64,000 nt of DNA from Styela clava (GCF_964204865.1 NC_135261.1:3224001-3288000); one strand, 5' to 3'; positions 12,059 to 22,390 are shown, counted from the first letter of the stretch. The notes: a model not told the origin generated them from the sequence alone. Made by a program: numbers and translations.

Positions 12059-12410
12059 TAAATGCTAACAAAGCTGTAGGTAGTGATGATATTTCAGTTA
12101 AAATGTTTGAAAATGCTTGTTCTTTCGCCAACTCTATCCACTTTTTTAATCAGAGTTTCACAGATCTTGTGTAACCAGATATACTGAAAATTGCCAAGGG
12201 ATACCACTCTATAAAAAGGATCTAAGCATGATTCGAATATTTAAAGGCAGATCTGATGTGTCCCAGGGTTCCTCGATTGGCCTGCTGTCATTTTTATGCT
12301 AAATAAACGATCTACCTTTGGCATCTGCATTTTATTTAACACTGTTTGCAGATGATACTTCTCTGGTAAATTCAATATCCTGTGGTTCAAAACTCCACAA
12401 TGTGGCGAAT
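12059..12410 (+). pseudogene. RT relic with intact FADD block, 5S unit 9
   Basis: Near-identical to the unit 8 relic, with FADDTSLVNS kept and the same two TAA stops. Confidence 0.8.
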
Positions 12411-12705
12411 CAACCGAACAAAATTATCATGCAATAAGTATTCTTATGGATATTCTTGAGCTTCATGAATTTTTCGTGCTTGCTTCAGATTTCCTTGTTA
12501 ATAATAATGCAAATTTTTTATTAGTGGACCGATGGAATTGCAGAATTATTACGCCGAGACTAAATTTACAAAACGAGATCTAATATATAACTGATGAGTT
12601 CCCAACTCGCCAATGTTGCGCAACAATCATAGATGTCTCGCTTGATTTAACTCTCGTTTCGAACAGCCCTTCAATATAAAACACCGAATAGAGATGCCTA
12701 TATTC

Positions 12706-12825
12706 GCCTACGACCATACCACGTTGAATACACCCGATCTCGTTCGATCTCGGAAGTTAAGCAACGTCGGGCTCGGTTAGTACTTGCATGGGTGACCGGC
12801 TGGGAATACCGGGTGCCGTAGGCTT
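12706..12825 (+). rRNA. 5S rRNA gene, copy 10 (last of array)
   Basis: Complete 120-nt copy, 1427 bp after copy 9. The downstream T-run is five T followed by GCC instead of four T followed by CGC. Its spacer stays recognisable only to about 13427, where the array ends. Confidence 0.97.
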
Positions 12826-13427
12826 TTTGCCTTCAAAGTAATTTTATTTATTCAATAACTTTTAAAGTAAACGCTTTTTAAAGGTTACAGAATGGCATTC
12901 AACGAATATAATACATCTGGTTATAGTCCCTTATTTTTTTTCTGTTTAGCTCCGAAAAGGCGCTATACGCAAGGGGTGTTTATTTAACTGATGTCTATCG
13001 TTTTAACATATTATAATGCTTTTCACAGTTTGTTAGATGAATATATTTCTTAAAAACATTCTACTAATTAGAATAAATTATTCCACATTCTCTTAATTTG
13101 TAAGGCCCTTATTATTTTCTTAATGTTTGGGCACAAAATTTGGAATGGTTATTGAAACTGTGCTGTGTCCCCCTTCTTATATAACTTTCTTATTATACGG
13201 TAGTATAGCAGAACTACTATTTTTTCGTTCTATTATCAAATACAACTTTTCGGAATTGCATTTTATTTTTACACCTGCTATTTATTCAATATGTGTCCAT
13301 CCTCATTCATCTTACGAGCAAAAACAAGCATTGTATTATGAGCCAAAACGCAGGGTATTAGTTAGAAACTATATAATAATCATATAATATAATGCTTGAT
13401 TATGTTTGCAAGATAAATAAAATTGTA

Positions 13428-14724
13428 TGTAGGGCTGGGCAAAATATTCGAATAGCGAATCGAATATTAAATTATTCGAATGGCATTTTACTATTCGAAT
13501 ATCGGGTACCACGTGATCTGCGCCGCTTCACTTGGACACAGAACGTCTCTGAATCGATCGTGATTCGGCGCGAGAATTCACCTACAGCGCACGCTAACAG
13601 ACAAAAGCGACAAATTTGAAAAATCGTCTTTGCGTTGTGGTGTTATTTGTTTTCTTTCCTTTTCAATCGTTCATTTCAATTCCTTAGTTTGCAAAAAAAG
13701 GTACCGAAACCGTTCCCTAAATTCAGAAATGTCAAATTAAATTAAAATAAATATCCCAGATTTTAAACTCTGTATGATTGGCGGCATGTGATTAGCCGTT
13801 TCATGCAGGAACCAAACATAAATTTGTTTAACGAAAATTAAAAGTTGAAATAACTTTCGCCTGAAACCATGCATAGTATAACACGAACAAGCTATGATCA
13901 GAAAAGAAATGGCAGGTAATAGTTCTTTTAATGTACTTTCGAATATTTCTTCAGTGATCCCTTTCATTCTTGACCAAGGAATGTTTCGAAAATATAAACA
14001 TTTTACTCGGGCATGCATGGCGGGTGTAGTGTAGAAATCGTGAATTGGAGTAGGACGTAAAATCAATCGTGAATTTCGATGTAACAACGCGCACTGTCTC
14101 GTAAACGAATTGTTGTATCATCGGAAATGATTACATTCGTTATATTTTGAGCATTTTTGCACTAATAAATAGGGCGTGACATTAACAAAATCGTCAAGAG
14201 AAGTAAAAGTGAATTTGCAAATTCCTTAAAAAAAATTGTGAATTACTCGGTAAGGATATCAGCTATAACGATCGCGAGGTTTGTTGAAAGAAAACGTCGA
14301 ACTTGAAAGAGTTGTTATAATTAGCGCCTGGCCAGCCATTGGGCACATAAGTACAAAAGCGCAATTTATTTCAGCATTAGGTGGCATATGTAAATTATTA
14401 TTCAAGAAGCGCTGTTTATTAACGCCATCTTGTCATATGGACATGCAGAAATGCCTCTACCGCCGAATTATTTAGTCACTATTTCAAATCAACATTCGGG
14501 ATAGACGCAATCACAGCTTTGCGAGGTTTGTCTGTAAAGTAACATAGACAACATAGAAATGCATAGCAAAGTTAATTAAGGTATTGTCTTAATAAATATC
14601 TACATCCCGGTATCGATAATAATATTACCGTTCGCTTAATATTGTGACGGTGAATTTACAAACGTTGATAAGTAATATGAAAGCCAACGCAAATGATAAA
14701 AATTAGAATATTAATAATTTAAAT
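13428..14724. other. Insertion or breakpoint DNA at the 5S array edge
   Basis: The spacer breaks off after AAATTGTATG. The new sequence starts TAGGGCTGGGCAAAATATTCG and runs through several inverted ATTCGAAT motifs (to about 13505), a style typical of the ends of hAT-like DNA transposons. No matching right end is visible. The remainder has no gene I can support; two open frames (13737-14087 minus, 14281-14475 plus) show no recognisable domain. Confidence 0.5.
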
Positions 14725-14930
14725 CAATCCTCAACTTTTAAAGTGAACGCTTTTAATGTGTTACAAAATGGCATTCTACGAATAGAATACATCTGGCTAT
14801 ATTTCCTTAATTTTTTTTACTGTTTTGCTTCGAAAAGGCGCTTATACGCAAGGGGTGTTTATCTAACTAATATCTATCGTTTCAACATATATATAATGCT
14901 TTTCACAGTTTGTTAGATGAATATATTTGA
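14725..14930 (+). repeat. Detached 5S spacer fragment without 5S gene
   Basis: From AACTTTTAAAGTGAACGC to GTTAGATGAATATATTT this matches the left part of the spacer, for example 12856-13040, with scattered changes. It is a broken-off piece of a former array unit and shows that the array once extended further or was rearranged here. Confidence 0.85.
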
Positions 14931-15174
14931 CAAAATCAAAGTTGAGTTTGTTTCTACTGTTGGTCCAAGGCGCATTCATAATACTGACACGCTTACATGG
15001 CCTTTTATTTTAGAACGCCTTGGTTGTCAGTAAATTCCGGGACATCCGTAGCCCAGACCGGGACAAGGGACGCCAGATGTCAATTCCGGTCATTCCGGGA
15101 CGGTTGGTATCCCTAATCGAACGGCTTGATATTGGTTCGCGGAACTGTTTGAAATAAATTAAAACGAGTGTTCT
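14931..15174. other. Repeat-like stretch with CCGGGAC motifs
   Basis: Between 15035 and 15115 several CCGGGAC/GGGACGG motifs occur in direct and inverted order, ending in TTGGTATCCCTA. It resembles the end of an interspersed element, but no partner end is seen. No gene is visible. Confidence 0.3.
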
Positions 15175-15415
15175 CATGAGTAAAAATTATCACAGCGAAA
15201 TTTTTGATGAAATATCAAATCTCATACGATTAATAGAAAACTTAGGAATAAATAAAAGTAATAGCCTTCTAGCGAAAAATACAAACTTCATCTGCTGAAA
15301 TTTTCGAAGCAATCGGTCCGGTAATCACGGCGAAAAGCGATTTTTTTCATATCATACCGATAGAACGAAAGTAATGCAAAGAACAACAACAAAATAATAA
15401 TAACCTATCCATAGG
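15175..15415 (+). repeat. Half copy of an inverted-repeat transposon arm
   Basis: The block from GTAAAAATTATCACAGC through AAAAGTAATAGCCTTCTAGCG to CATGTCCAATAA matches, with divergence, the reverse complement of 27870-28110 and more loosely 27566-27765. Here only one arm is present. Confidence 0.7.
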
Positions 15416-15467
15416 TCCGCTACATGTCCAATAAATGCAATCATCATGACTTCAATATAACACTCAC

Positions 15468-15679
15468 TTTGTATGTCATACCAGTCCAAACGTGTATTCC
15501 TCTCATTCCCTCAGGAATCATTGAGTGTAAACAAGTTTTTAGTAGGTTGTAGTGTGTGACGTCATAAATATTATCCATTTTATTCCTGCAAAGTGATTCA
15601 GCATCACTGAAGGTGACGTTTATTTTGGGATATAAAATCACTTAAAAGCGTTTCGAATTGTAAGTGATGTTACAGGGTT
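15468..15679 (-). pseudogene. Exon 6: N-terminal half of a C-type lectin domain with in-frame stop
   Basis: The acceptor CATTTCAG and donor AAA|gtgagt frame 70 codons. The conserved start PCNITYNSKRF is followed by TAA, then VILYPKINVTF, SDAESLCRNKM, and further on GIHVWTGMTYK. The pattern C-x-Y, the F-S-D-A-E-x-x-C helix 1 block and the closing VWTG strand are the hallmark of C-type lectin folds. The stop at 15642-15644 falls between the first strand and helix 1. An alternative is that a weak acceptor CTTTTAAG directly after the stop is used, which would avoid it but lose the first cysteine. Confidence 0.8.
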
Positions 15680-16186
15680 CTGAAATGGAATGATCACATT
15701 CAATCAACAATTTCCAATCTGTCAGTGATTAGTTTATTTTTTCACATTTCGAAAATACGAAAGTGTACAAACAATGCGAACATGAGTAGAATAAAAATAA
15801 TTTATTTAGCTCGGAGGGAGACGCAATATAACAGTCATGGCTATCAAGCAACGCCACCCACTTCAATAATCCGTTGGGCACAAGTAGGCCTATTATTTAA
15901 TATGTTACCACGTTATGATTAGGAAATAGCGAAATGCTAGCTTTTCATTTAATGAGTTAAAATTAAGCATTTTTTGTTCTTTATAATTTTACTATATCAA
16001 GTATTTGATTAACCCTCGAACCGCTGGCAATTCAAATTTTCAAATTATTCCTAACTTCAACTGGATAAGTACTAATTTGGGTACTCCCGAAGTATGCGTA
16101 CCGATATCCGACATTTGTTACCATTGTTACCTTAGAATATTTACAACACAATCTTAAGATGAGGTTTAAAATAAGGTAGATAATAC

Positions 16187-16330
16187 CTTGTATATCGGTT
16201 GTTTCAGGGAAAGTTGTCTCTGTGATTGTAGTTGGTTCTACAGTAGTTTCACGTTGATTAAACTCGGTCGTAGATAGATCGTCATAGCTGGTGTCAATAA
16301 GTGCTTCGGCAGTTAGGAAAATTTTATCAC
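16187..16330 (-). pseudogene. Exon 5: Thr-rich stalk
   Basis: 144 nt, phase 1 to phase 1, from acceptor TATACAG to donor gtatta. The 47 codons include DTSYDDLSTTEFNQ and TVEPTTITETTFPETTD, a mucin-like run of TT/PTT motifs. It joins in frame to the lectin exon downstream. Confidence 0.65.
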
Positions 16331-16609
16331 CTGTATAGAAAATTAAATTTGAAGCACTCTAGCAAATATTTGAATGCTAATTTGCTATGCACCACTAATG
16401 CACTAAGTTATGCACTAAACGCGTTCTGTAAATATGTACGTTTTATATGTGACCTTGCAGTTACTGCATTTGCTATCATTGTCGAAATGGGAAAGGCCCA
16501 TTTACGTAATATAAATATCGTTAATTATCTGATTCAAAACAGTACTTAATCCGTTCTGTTTTTATATACACAACAAACTTTCTTTCTCGATAATTGAGGA
16601 CATTATTTC

Positions 16610-16851
16610 CTGTGGTTTTATACTTCTCTGGTGTTGTCAACTCGAATTCAGATAGCACTGCGGATGTTATTGTTCTGGTATCGAATTCAGTTGTTACTTC
16701 ATTTTCTAAAAATACGTCGTGGTCGATCTTGCCTTCGGTAGTGGGTAGACCGGTTGTTGTAATGTAGTCTTCATTGGCAAAAATGATGACGTCATTAGTT
16801 GTAGAGGTTTCGTCATAGTTAGTGACGAAGTGAAAATAGTTAGTGAAAAAA
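16610..16851 (-). pseudogene. Exon 4: Thr/acidic-rich stalk with lost splice donor
   Basis: About 80 codons are open, rich in Thr, Glu and Asp, including TNYDETSTTND and FELTTPEKYKTTG. The composition is that of an O-glycosylated stalk. The acceptor is TTAGCAG. At the expected 3' end the sequence is ACAG|gaaata, whereas the paralogous exon at 23123 has ACGG|gtgagg, so the donor appears mutated (T to A). Read-through adds about 25 codons before a stop. Confidence 0.6.
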
Positions 16852-17176
16852 CTGCTAATAAAACTGACACGAGATTTCCGTTTTTCTTACTTTTATTCTG
16901 TAATAGCAAATCAAGTTTGGCATGATTTTTTAGAAATGTTTGTCAGCTTTATGAATACCAAAGGTTGATGTATTTTGACTCGACAAACCAATGCAGTAAA
17001 ATTACCAATCTAGAAATTCAATATTGTTTAATTAGGACAACAGTTGTATGACATTTTTGAAAACAGTTTATCCATTGGGGATCTTGTACTTAAAACTCCT
17101 CTAATCATGCTAATGCTTTCGAACTATCATATCTGAAGCATCGATTATTCAATATCTAAATCAATCCATTACTCAC

Positions 17177-17192
17177 CATCTTCGCTTGATGC
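17177..17192 (-). pseudogene. Exon 3: 16-nt microexon candidate
   Basis: A polypyrimidine tract and TTCAACAG acceptor precede GCATCAAGCGAAGATG, followed by donor gtgagt. It fits the phases on both sides (phase 1 in, phase 2 out) and adds SIKRR. Its size makes it uncertain. Confidence 0.4.
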
Positions 17193-17248
17193 CTGTTGAA
17201 TGAAATGAAAATAGTTTTAATATGAATGTGTTATCAATAAAATATCAC

Positions 17249-17347
17249 TTGCTAAAAAGTTGACCCACCGACACCGTGATTGTCTTTCCGTTGCCACAAG
17301 ATGTGCTGTCTGAATCACCGTTGAGTTGAAATTCATCGATATTTCAA
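17249..17347 (-). pseudogene. Exon 2: N-terminal segment after the signal peptide
   Basis: The acceptor is TATTTGCAG and the donor GCAA|gtgata. The 99 nt read VEISMNFNSTV followed by IQTAHLVATE in the phase set by exon 1. Among possible donors, only this one gives a length divisible by three, which the downstream phases require. NST is a possible N-glycosylation site. I recognise no domain. Confidence 0.5.
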
Positions 17348-17946
17348 CTGCAAATACAGAATTTAATTTGTTCAAAATTTATTAGTTTCGACTCTAAAGT
17401 TGTCTTAATGAAACTCTGACTAAGACAAATAAAAACAAAACAAAATAACATCCTGCAAATTTTGTAAGCAACCCGTTTCTCATTTTAATTAATATCAGAA
17501 TCTTCAAATATATCTGTTCTCATAGCCGTTGCGTAACGTTGATTCTAGTGTTGCCAACATGCGATGCAAGTTGATTACGGGTGCTGATTATATCTTAACT
17601 TGTTGAGTATAAACGACGACAAAACATATCACATTGACAAAATGTGCCCTTTTTAAATAGATAATGATGGACGTCCGACTTCAATGCCTCACGCCCATTA
17701 TAATGAACAGGATTCACATTTTATGTCCAATAGGGTAGTTCTGATCTCTTTTATGTGTTCTGAGCTCTTTTATGTATATCCGGTTTCATGTCTGTTACGT
17801 TAACCTCCGAGAGATGACTTGTATGGGAAGATCGCAATGCTCCGCGAGAAGTGTTCGATTATGTCTACGTTTGCAAAAACACTCAATTTTGTATCTTAGT
17901 TCAATTTTATCTTAGCTTGCAAAGTGTAAAATATCAGAATTCTTAC

Positions 17947-17998
17947 CTGCGATTGCACTTCCAAAATATAAGATCAGAGCGAACGCAGACGAAAACAT
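17947..17998 (-). pseudogene. Exon 1: signal peptide
   Basis: ATG opens MFSSAFALILYFGSAIAG, a short n-region, a hydrophobic core and a small-residue cleavage site (AIA). The exon ends in phase 1 at a strong donor, gtaaga. The first ATG is chosen because it begins the signal peptide directly. Confidence 0.75.
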
Positions 17999-17999
17999 T

Positions 18000-18455
18000 T
18001 TTATTGGCTTTTACATTAGCGCAGCAATAAACTACTTTTTCAAAATGCTCTAAATGAAACTACCAGGTATGTGGACCAACAAAAGGTGCAGGCCTTTTTC
18101 AATATGTAATATTTTCTATTTCAGTATCATCTGAGTATTACTATTGACCAAGTTTGGTGTGCTGAAAATAGTTAGTTTATGCGGGTACAATTTTGGTGAT
18201 TTGAAAATTGAAAATGCGAGTACTCAGTAGAACCAGGAAATAACACTGTGCTCTATCCGACTACATATATGCATTGGGTTCAGTTGAAGACAAGGGATAT
18301 TTGCACCCAGATATATCACTGAGTAATATATAAGACCTATTTTGTCCGATCACGATATTTGACTATTCATGAATCTTCATAGTAAAAGAAATTAAGCGAT
18401 ATCCAAGGTATTTTATACAATACTGTGTGAGCATAATAAAATAAAACTGAATGTT
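18000..18455. other. No recognised gene (5' flank of the lectin gene)
   Basis: AT-rich, non-coding in all frames at any useful length. This is where the promoter of the lectin gene would lie; I see no clear TATA or initiator that decides a start. Confidence 0.3.
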
Positions 18456-18469
18456 CTTGTTAATTCATT

Positions 18470-18715
18470 ACTTATCGATCTTAAGATCGGTAAGTATGTT
18501 GATAGGTATTTGTCTGTTTGTTTGTTTGTCCGCCTGTCTGTTAGATTCACGCGATATCTCACGAAAGCAAGGTTGAATCTGCTCCAAATTTTGCATGTGC
18601 ATTCATCATAGCTCGGATCAGAAGCCTATCGATTTTGGATGGATTATGTCTCATAATTAGCGAGTTATTAATTAATTAGTGATGGGACACACGGTGTCAC
18701 TATGGAGTAAGACCA
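18470..18715 (+). repeat. Interspersed repeat family R1, copy 1
   Basis: It begins CTTATCGATCTTAAGATCGG, passes a TTTGTCTGTTTGTTTGTTTG run and CACGCGATATCTCACGAAAG, and ends near CTATGGAGTAAGA. The 3' part (18605-18715) is matched in reverse by 22945-23055 and the 5' part in reverse by 36485-36640. Confidence 0.65.
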
Positions 18716-19256
18716 CTGTTTTGGGGGATCCCCTAATCTTCGATCGATAAGTCTTCGGTTTCTGACCGATATTCTAGTAAATAGTTGTTGCTCACAAATC
18801 TCACAGTATAAAGGTAAATAGTTCAATTGGTTCATTTCAAGATAAACAATTATTGAAACGTAAATCGTATATTTCACACTCACAAGTTGTGGCGGTAATA
18901 CAAAACTACAAACTAATTGTGTAACGATAACAAAATTGAATGAGGATCCATACTTCTATCGTTAATTTCCTCTAACATAATAACAAATTAACAACATCTT
19001 CACTTTGAAACTAATTGATCGTTAATATCGATTATGCGGTCTTCGATATCACATTGTTCGATAAATAAATTACTGGTCACGATGTACGAAATATAAAAAA
19101 AATTGGGTAGTAATCGAGATCACTTTTTGATATATTTCTAAAAAAATTCAATCACATGAACAGAAAATTCATTTGTTTGAATCCCGACGACTAAAATCAT
19201 CTCATCAAGTCGATTGTGTTTATGTGGGCTTTATTTGTAAATGGATGCAATTTCGC
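18716..19256. other. No recognised feature
   Basis: AT-rich sequence with short open frames only; none shows a domain or codon-like pattern. Confidence 0.3.
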
Positions 19257-19420
19257 ACACGTATGTATGTTTATTTGCCTCAAAAATGTAACAATAACTG
19301 CATAAGAATTAAACAGTATAACAGAGACGGGATACATGTTCAAGATCTTACTGCCCTAGAACAAGGATGTGCGACGTGCACCCCAACAAGTATAACTGCA
19401 GTTTAGGACTGCTGCGTTAT
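19257..19420 (-). repeat. Retroposon 3' tail family R2, copy 1 (reverse)
   Basis: Read on the minus strand it contains GCAGCAGTCCTAAACTGC, a CAGTAAGATCTTGAACATG block, ATCCCGTCTCTGTTATACTG and a GAGGCAAATAAACATACATAC end. The same sequence occurs on + at 32660-32806 and 60713-60885. The CATACATA tail suggests the 3' end of a LINE or SINE with a short tandem-repeat tail. Confidence 0.65.
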
Positions 19421-20530
19421 GGTAGGACAATATAATTGTCGTTTGGTGACTTCTGACGCGAAGTGACGAAAATATCCTTGTCCGATTTAAACTTTGACGA
19501 CGGTAGGAAACCTAATTTTGAAAAAAAGCTCCAAATATTTTCATTTCCTTTCAACGACTTCTTGATTTCTTTATCAACATATTTTACCAAGAAATTGCCT
19601 AATTTAGGTGACCAAGTATCGCAATTACAAATTAAAAAACAGCGTTTATCTAAGTAACATTTAAAATATAATATAGTAAGTGACAAAATTAATTCAATTT
19701 AGAAAAAATTATACAAGAGAAACTAATAAGTTAAATACACAATCATGATAAAAGTAAGGGAATGCAATTTTAATATTGCTTGGTATTTTTTGATCCATGG
19801 GGATTGCAATAAAAAATCAAACTTGGCGAATTTTCACTGGAGGATTTTTTGATTAACTCTCACAATGATATTGATTTGATTGTCTAATTATTTTATTGAT
19901 AATTTCTTGATTTCATCTGCAAGTTTTTCTTTATATAACCTTTTATTAGGTAATTCAGGTATCAGGATGACTGCATGAAATGACCTAGAAATAACTAAAA
20001 AATTCCAGTCAAAATCAACGCTGGAAATTATTAAAGTCAAGAAAATATTTGCAGTATTTTTCAGTGTGTAAGGTCACAATTATTTTCGAAAACTGATAAT
20101 AATTAAATTTCCAGAAGTATACATTTTTATAGGATGCTAAACGCATTAAAATATAGACAAATAGTACAGAGATTAGCAATCTTAAATTGCCAAAATTCTT
20201 TGGTAAATGATCTTACAAATATCAATGATAGAAATAATTTTGATTTCAAGTAAAAAGTGACAAAATAAATCAAAATGTTCTGCTCTGAAGCATCGTCCAC
20301 GCTTAAAATTATCCACGCTATAAATTATAAAACAAGGGTTGTGAGTGACCTAAAAATCTATCTGTTTTCACATTTCACATATAACTCCGTTGTATGGCCA
20401 TGTTGGTAAAATATTCATGATACCATTGTACGGATTTGAGACCAGATGCTCGAAAATAACAACATTTGTGAACCAAACACCTGACAGTGGATAATTTTGG
20501 TGCCACACCCCCAAGAGAAGAGATGTTGGT
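19421..20530. other. No recognised gene
   Basis: Overlapping open frames on both strands at 19417-19686 are low-complexity, Lys/Phe-rich and lack a domain. The rest is AT-rich. The 3' untranslated part of the gene end at 20531 would lie here, but no AATAAA is evident close to the stop. Confidence 0.3.
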
Positions 20531-20559
20531 TTACCAGTTGTCAGCAGGAGTTTGCCGTT
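20531..20559 (-). CDS. Candidate terminal coding exon, partner of 21097-21290
   Basis: Strong acceptor CTGATTTTTACAG, then nine codons (ERQTPADNW, the first split with the upstream exon) and TAA at 20531-20533. Phase matches the upstream exon exactly. The evidence is splice signals and phase only. Confidence 0.4.
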
Positions 20560-21096
20560 CTGTAAAAATCAGGAAACACGAAAAAAGTTCAAGCAATATT
20601 TAAAGACTTAGGATGGGAATATTTTATGATATTGTTAATCGAAAAATTTCAAACTTCAGTGGATAATTTCAATTGATATATATCTATTCTATCATTACTG
20701 AAAAATTTTACATCATGACAAAAATATGGTATTTCAAAAATAAACGCAGTCATAACATCTGTTTAATATATAAAAATGGGAAGTTATATATATCTAATAT
20801 GCCATATCGCTAATTATCCAAACAGTCGGACGAAGACGGCCACCATTCAGCGAAAATTTAACAAGCCTTTGATTTGGCCTGTCTCTACAAAACTGAACAA
20901 ATACAGCCAGCTGTTTTCGTAAATGTCAGTGAGGTGTTAGTGAGTGCAAACGCCAAGTTAATAATACTCGTAAACATTTAGGGGCCAGAGGTTCAAATAT
21001 CGACTGGAAGGTAAAACAGGCAATATATATTGCTGTTTCACGAAAAGTGACAACCGCTATAATGCAAGGTGTTGTCCTATAAGTTGTGTAACTGAC

Positions 21097-21290
21097 CTTT
21101 CTTCTTTCTTGCTCCTCTTTGAGAAGACTCGGTATTTCTTGGTGACAAATCCGAAGCATCGACACTTTCAGCAGTATTTTGTGAAGGAAAGTTGTCAGTT
21201 GCCTGCCGTGGACCTACATTCTGTTGCTCAGCTGCCTGCGGAATATTCATCTGTCCAATCTCACCTGCAGCAATCTCAGTTGTCCTTGTT
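21097..21290 (-). CDS. Internal coding exon of unknown gene, Ser/Gln/Asn-rich
   Basis: Acceptor TTTTATTCAG and donor AAAG|gtcagt bound 194 nt that are open in one frame: TTEIAAGEIGQMNIPQ, then AEQQNVGPRQATDNF, DASDLSPRNTESSQRG and a basic ARKKK end. The composition is that of a disordered cytoplasmic or nuclear tail. I do not recognise a family. It could be the 3' end of the FN3 gene that lies upstream on the same strand, but the intervening transmembrane exon and phase link (phase 1 to 2) were not found. Confidence 0.5.
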
Positions 21291-21299
21291 CTGAATAAA

Positions 21300-22026
21300 A
21301 TACGGATGCATACATAAGGCATTTGGAATTGGCCACGTTTCATTATTCTAACCATCCAGTCCTGCTTAGGTATGAGACTCTGGCATTTAGGTATTTCTAC
21401 AAACTAATATTTCATTTGTGAATCCTTAGTATTTCTACATTTATAAATATATCTTATCAATCAGATGTCACCAATCACCATATATAATTTCCAAAAAAAT
21501 TTTTGTAAGTGTTTACAGCCATCAGGATTTAAATATTATGTTTCGACATTGCATTTCTAGCTGAAATACATTGAAATTGTGTATTCGAAATCTCAAATGC
21601 GTTTTTATTGTTAAATTCAAAGATGCGACGTGAGAGACATACGAGTAAACCTACGTCACCCCCTCCTCTAAAAATACTCCAATCGCAACACCGTCTGATT
21701 TAAAGATTTGTCTTTGCAAACTTGGGTTGTAGGCTACAAAATTAGGTAGTTAACTTACTGTACAATTTCCATTTGTTTCTTCTCGTTATATATATGATTA
21801 TCATATGCAGTTTGCTTTTAGTATTGCTGGCCACCTTCTGCTATTCCGGCTGCTCACAACAACTCCGTAAATGTTTCAAATTTGCAAATCCTAAGTGTGA
21901 CAATACGAATCGACTTCAATACTGCCTACGACTGCTACGAGGCTACAAAGTTACTCTGTCATGCGTTTTTCAGCAGACAGCTCTATCGTTTTCGAAATAA
22001 ATTGCAAGAATACTATTTAATAAGGC
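21300..22026. other. No recognised gene; part may belong to the SINE that follows
   Basis: A hydrophobic open frame at 21773-22000 on + has no start context and runs straight into repeat-like DNA (GTGACAATACGAATCGACTT onward), so I do not call it a gene. Confidence 0.3.
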
Positions 22027-22390
22027 ACCGCAAGGCCACCTCTGGGAATAAAGGCAGCTGTTCGGCTGCTCAACGTGTTGCATGCACATCGTGCTAAACG
22101 TAGACACTCGCCACCGCACCTCTGATTACCTTGCGTGGGTTCGAATCCTATTTAGGATGGTTATGTGCGAGAGGATTGCTTGGACTCCTTGCCGCCGCTG
22201 GGTGGTTTCCGTAAAAACTGGTCTGTTAAAGCTTCCTTCGCCATAAAGTCCACGCTTTCGAACTGGATTGTTTCGATTATTAGTTTTCAGCCAATAGCCT
22301 ATTTACCAATCCTATATTTTATGTCAAATACAACGGCGCAACGGCTATTCAAACACGGCCTAGCGATATTTTTGTGAGGAATTCTGCAAC
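22027..22390 (+). repeat. SINE-like element with tRNA-type B box
   Basis: GGTTCGAATCC at 22138-22148 is a canonical Pol III B box. It is followed by a body GTGCGAGAGGATTGCTTGG ... CGCCGCTGGGTGGTTTCCG that looks like a SINE body. The A box is not clear. The limits are approximate. Confidence 0.5.

Larger units (their letters stand above)
1..13427 (+). repeat. Tandem 5S rDNA array (9 full spacers, 1 partial)
   Basis: Unit lengths, measured from one 5S start to the next, are 1410 for units 1-5, then 1411, 1406, 1427 and 1427. Units 1, 3 and 5 share one set of spacer variants and units 2 and 4 another, so the true period at the left is 2820 bp. Units 6 and 7 share a third set in their 3' half, and units 8-9 are the most divergent. 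The 5S genes stay constant while spacers differ, as expected under concerted evolution plus selection on the gene. Confidence 0.96.
15468..17998 (-). pseudogene. C-type lectin domain gene, decayed and 3'-truncated
   Basis: Six exons can be joined in phase on the minus strand: signal peptide (17947-17998), 33 codons (17249-17347), a 16-nt microexon (17177-17192), a Thr-rich stalk (16610-16851), a second Thr-rich stalk (16187-16330) and the first half of a C-type lectin domain (15468-15679). The product would have been a secreted or type I surface lectin of the kind used in animal innate recognition. Three lesions argue that it is dead: the stalk exon 16610-16851 has GA where the donor GT should be, the lectin exon has an in-frame TAA at 15642-15644, and the second half of the lectin domain, with its calcium/sugar-binding residues and last cysteines, is not found before the 5S spacer scrap. 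The exon joins are inference from splice signals; the domain calls rest on visible motifs. Confidence 0.7.

Noticed and set aside
1-13427. Repeat spacing suggestive of CRISPR or another prokaryotic array
   Set aside because: The units are 1.4 kb and carry eukaryotic 5S genes; other genes in the window are spliced.
21773-22000. Hydrophobic + strand open frame that looks like a signal anchor
   Set aside because: No ATG in good context, and it runs into SINE-like DNA; Leu/Ile runs are expected in AT-rich sequence.
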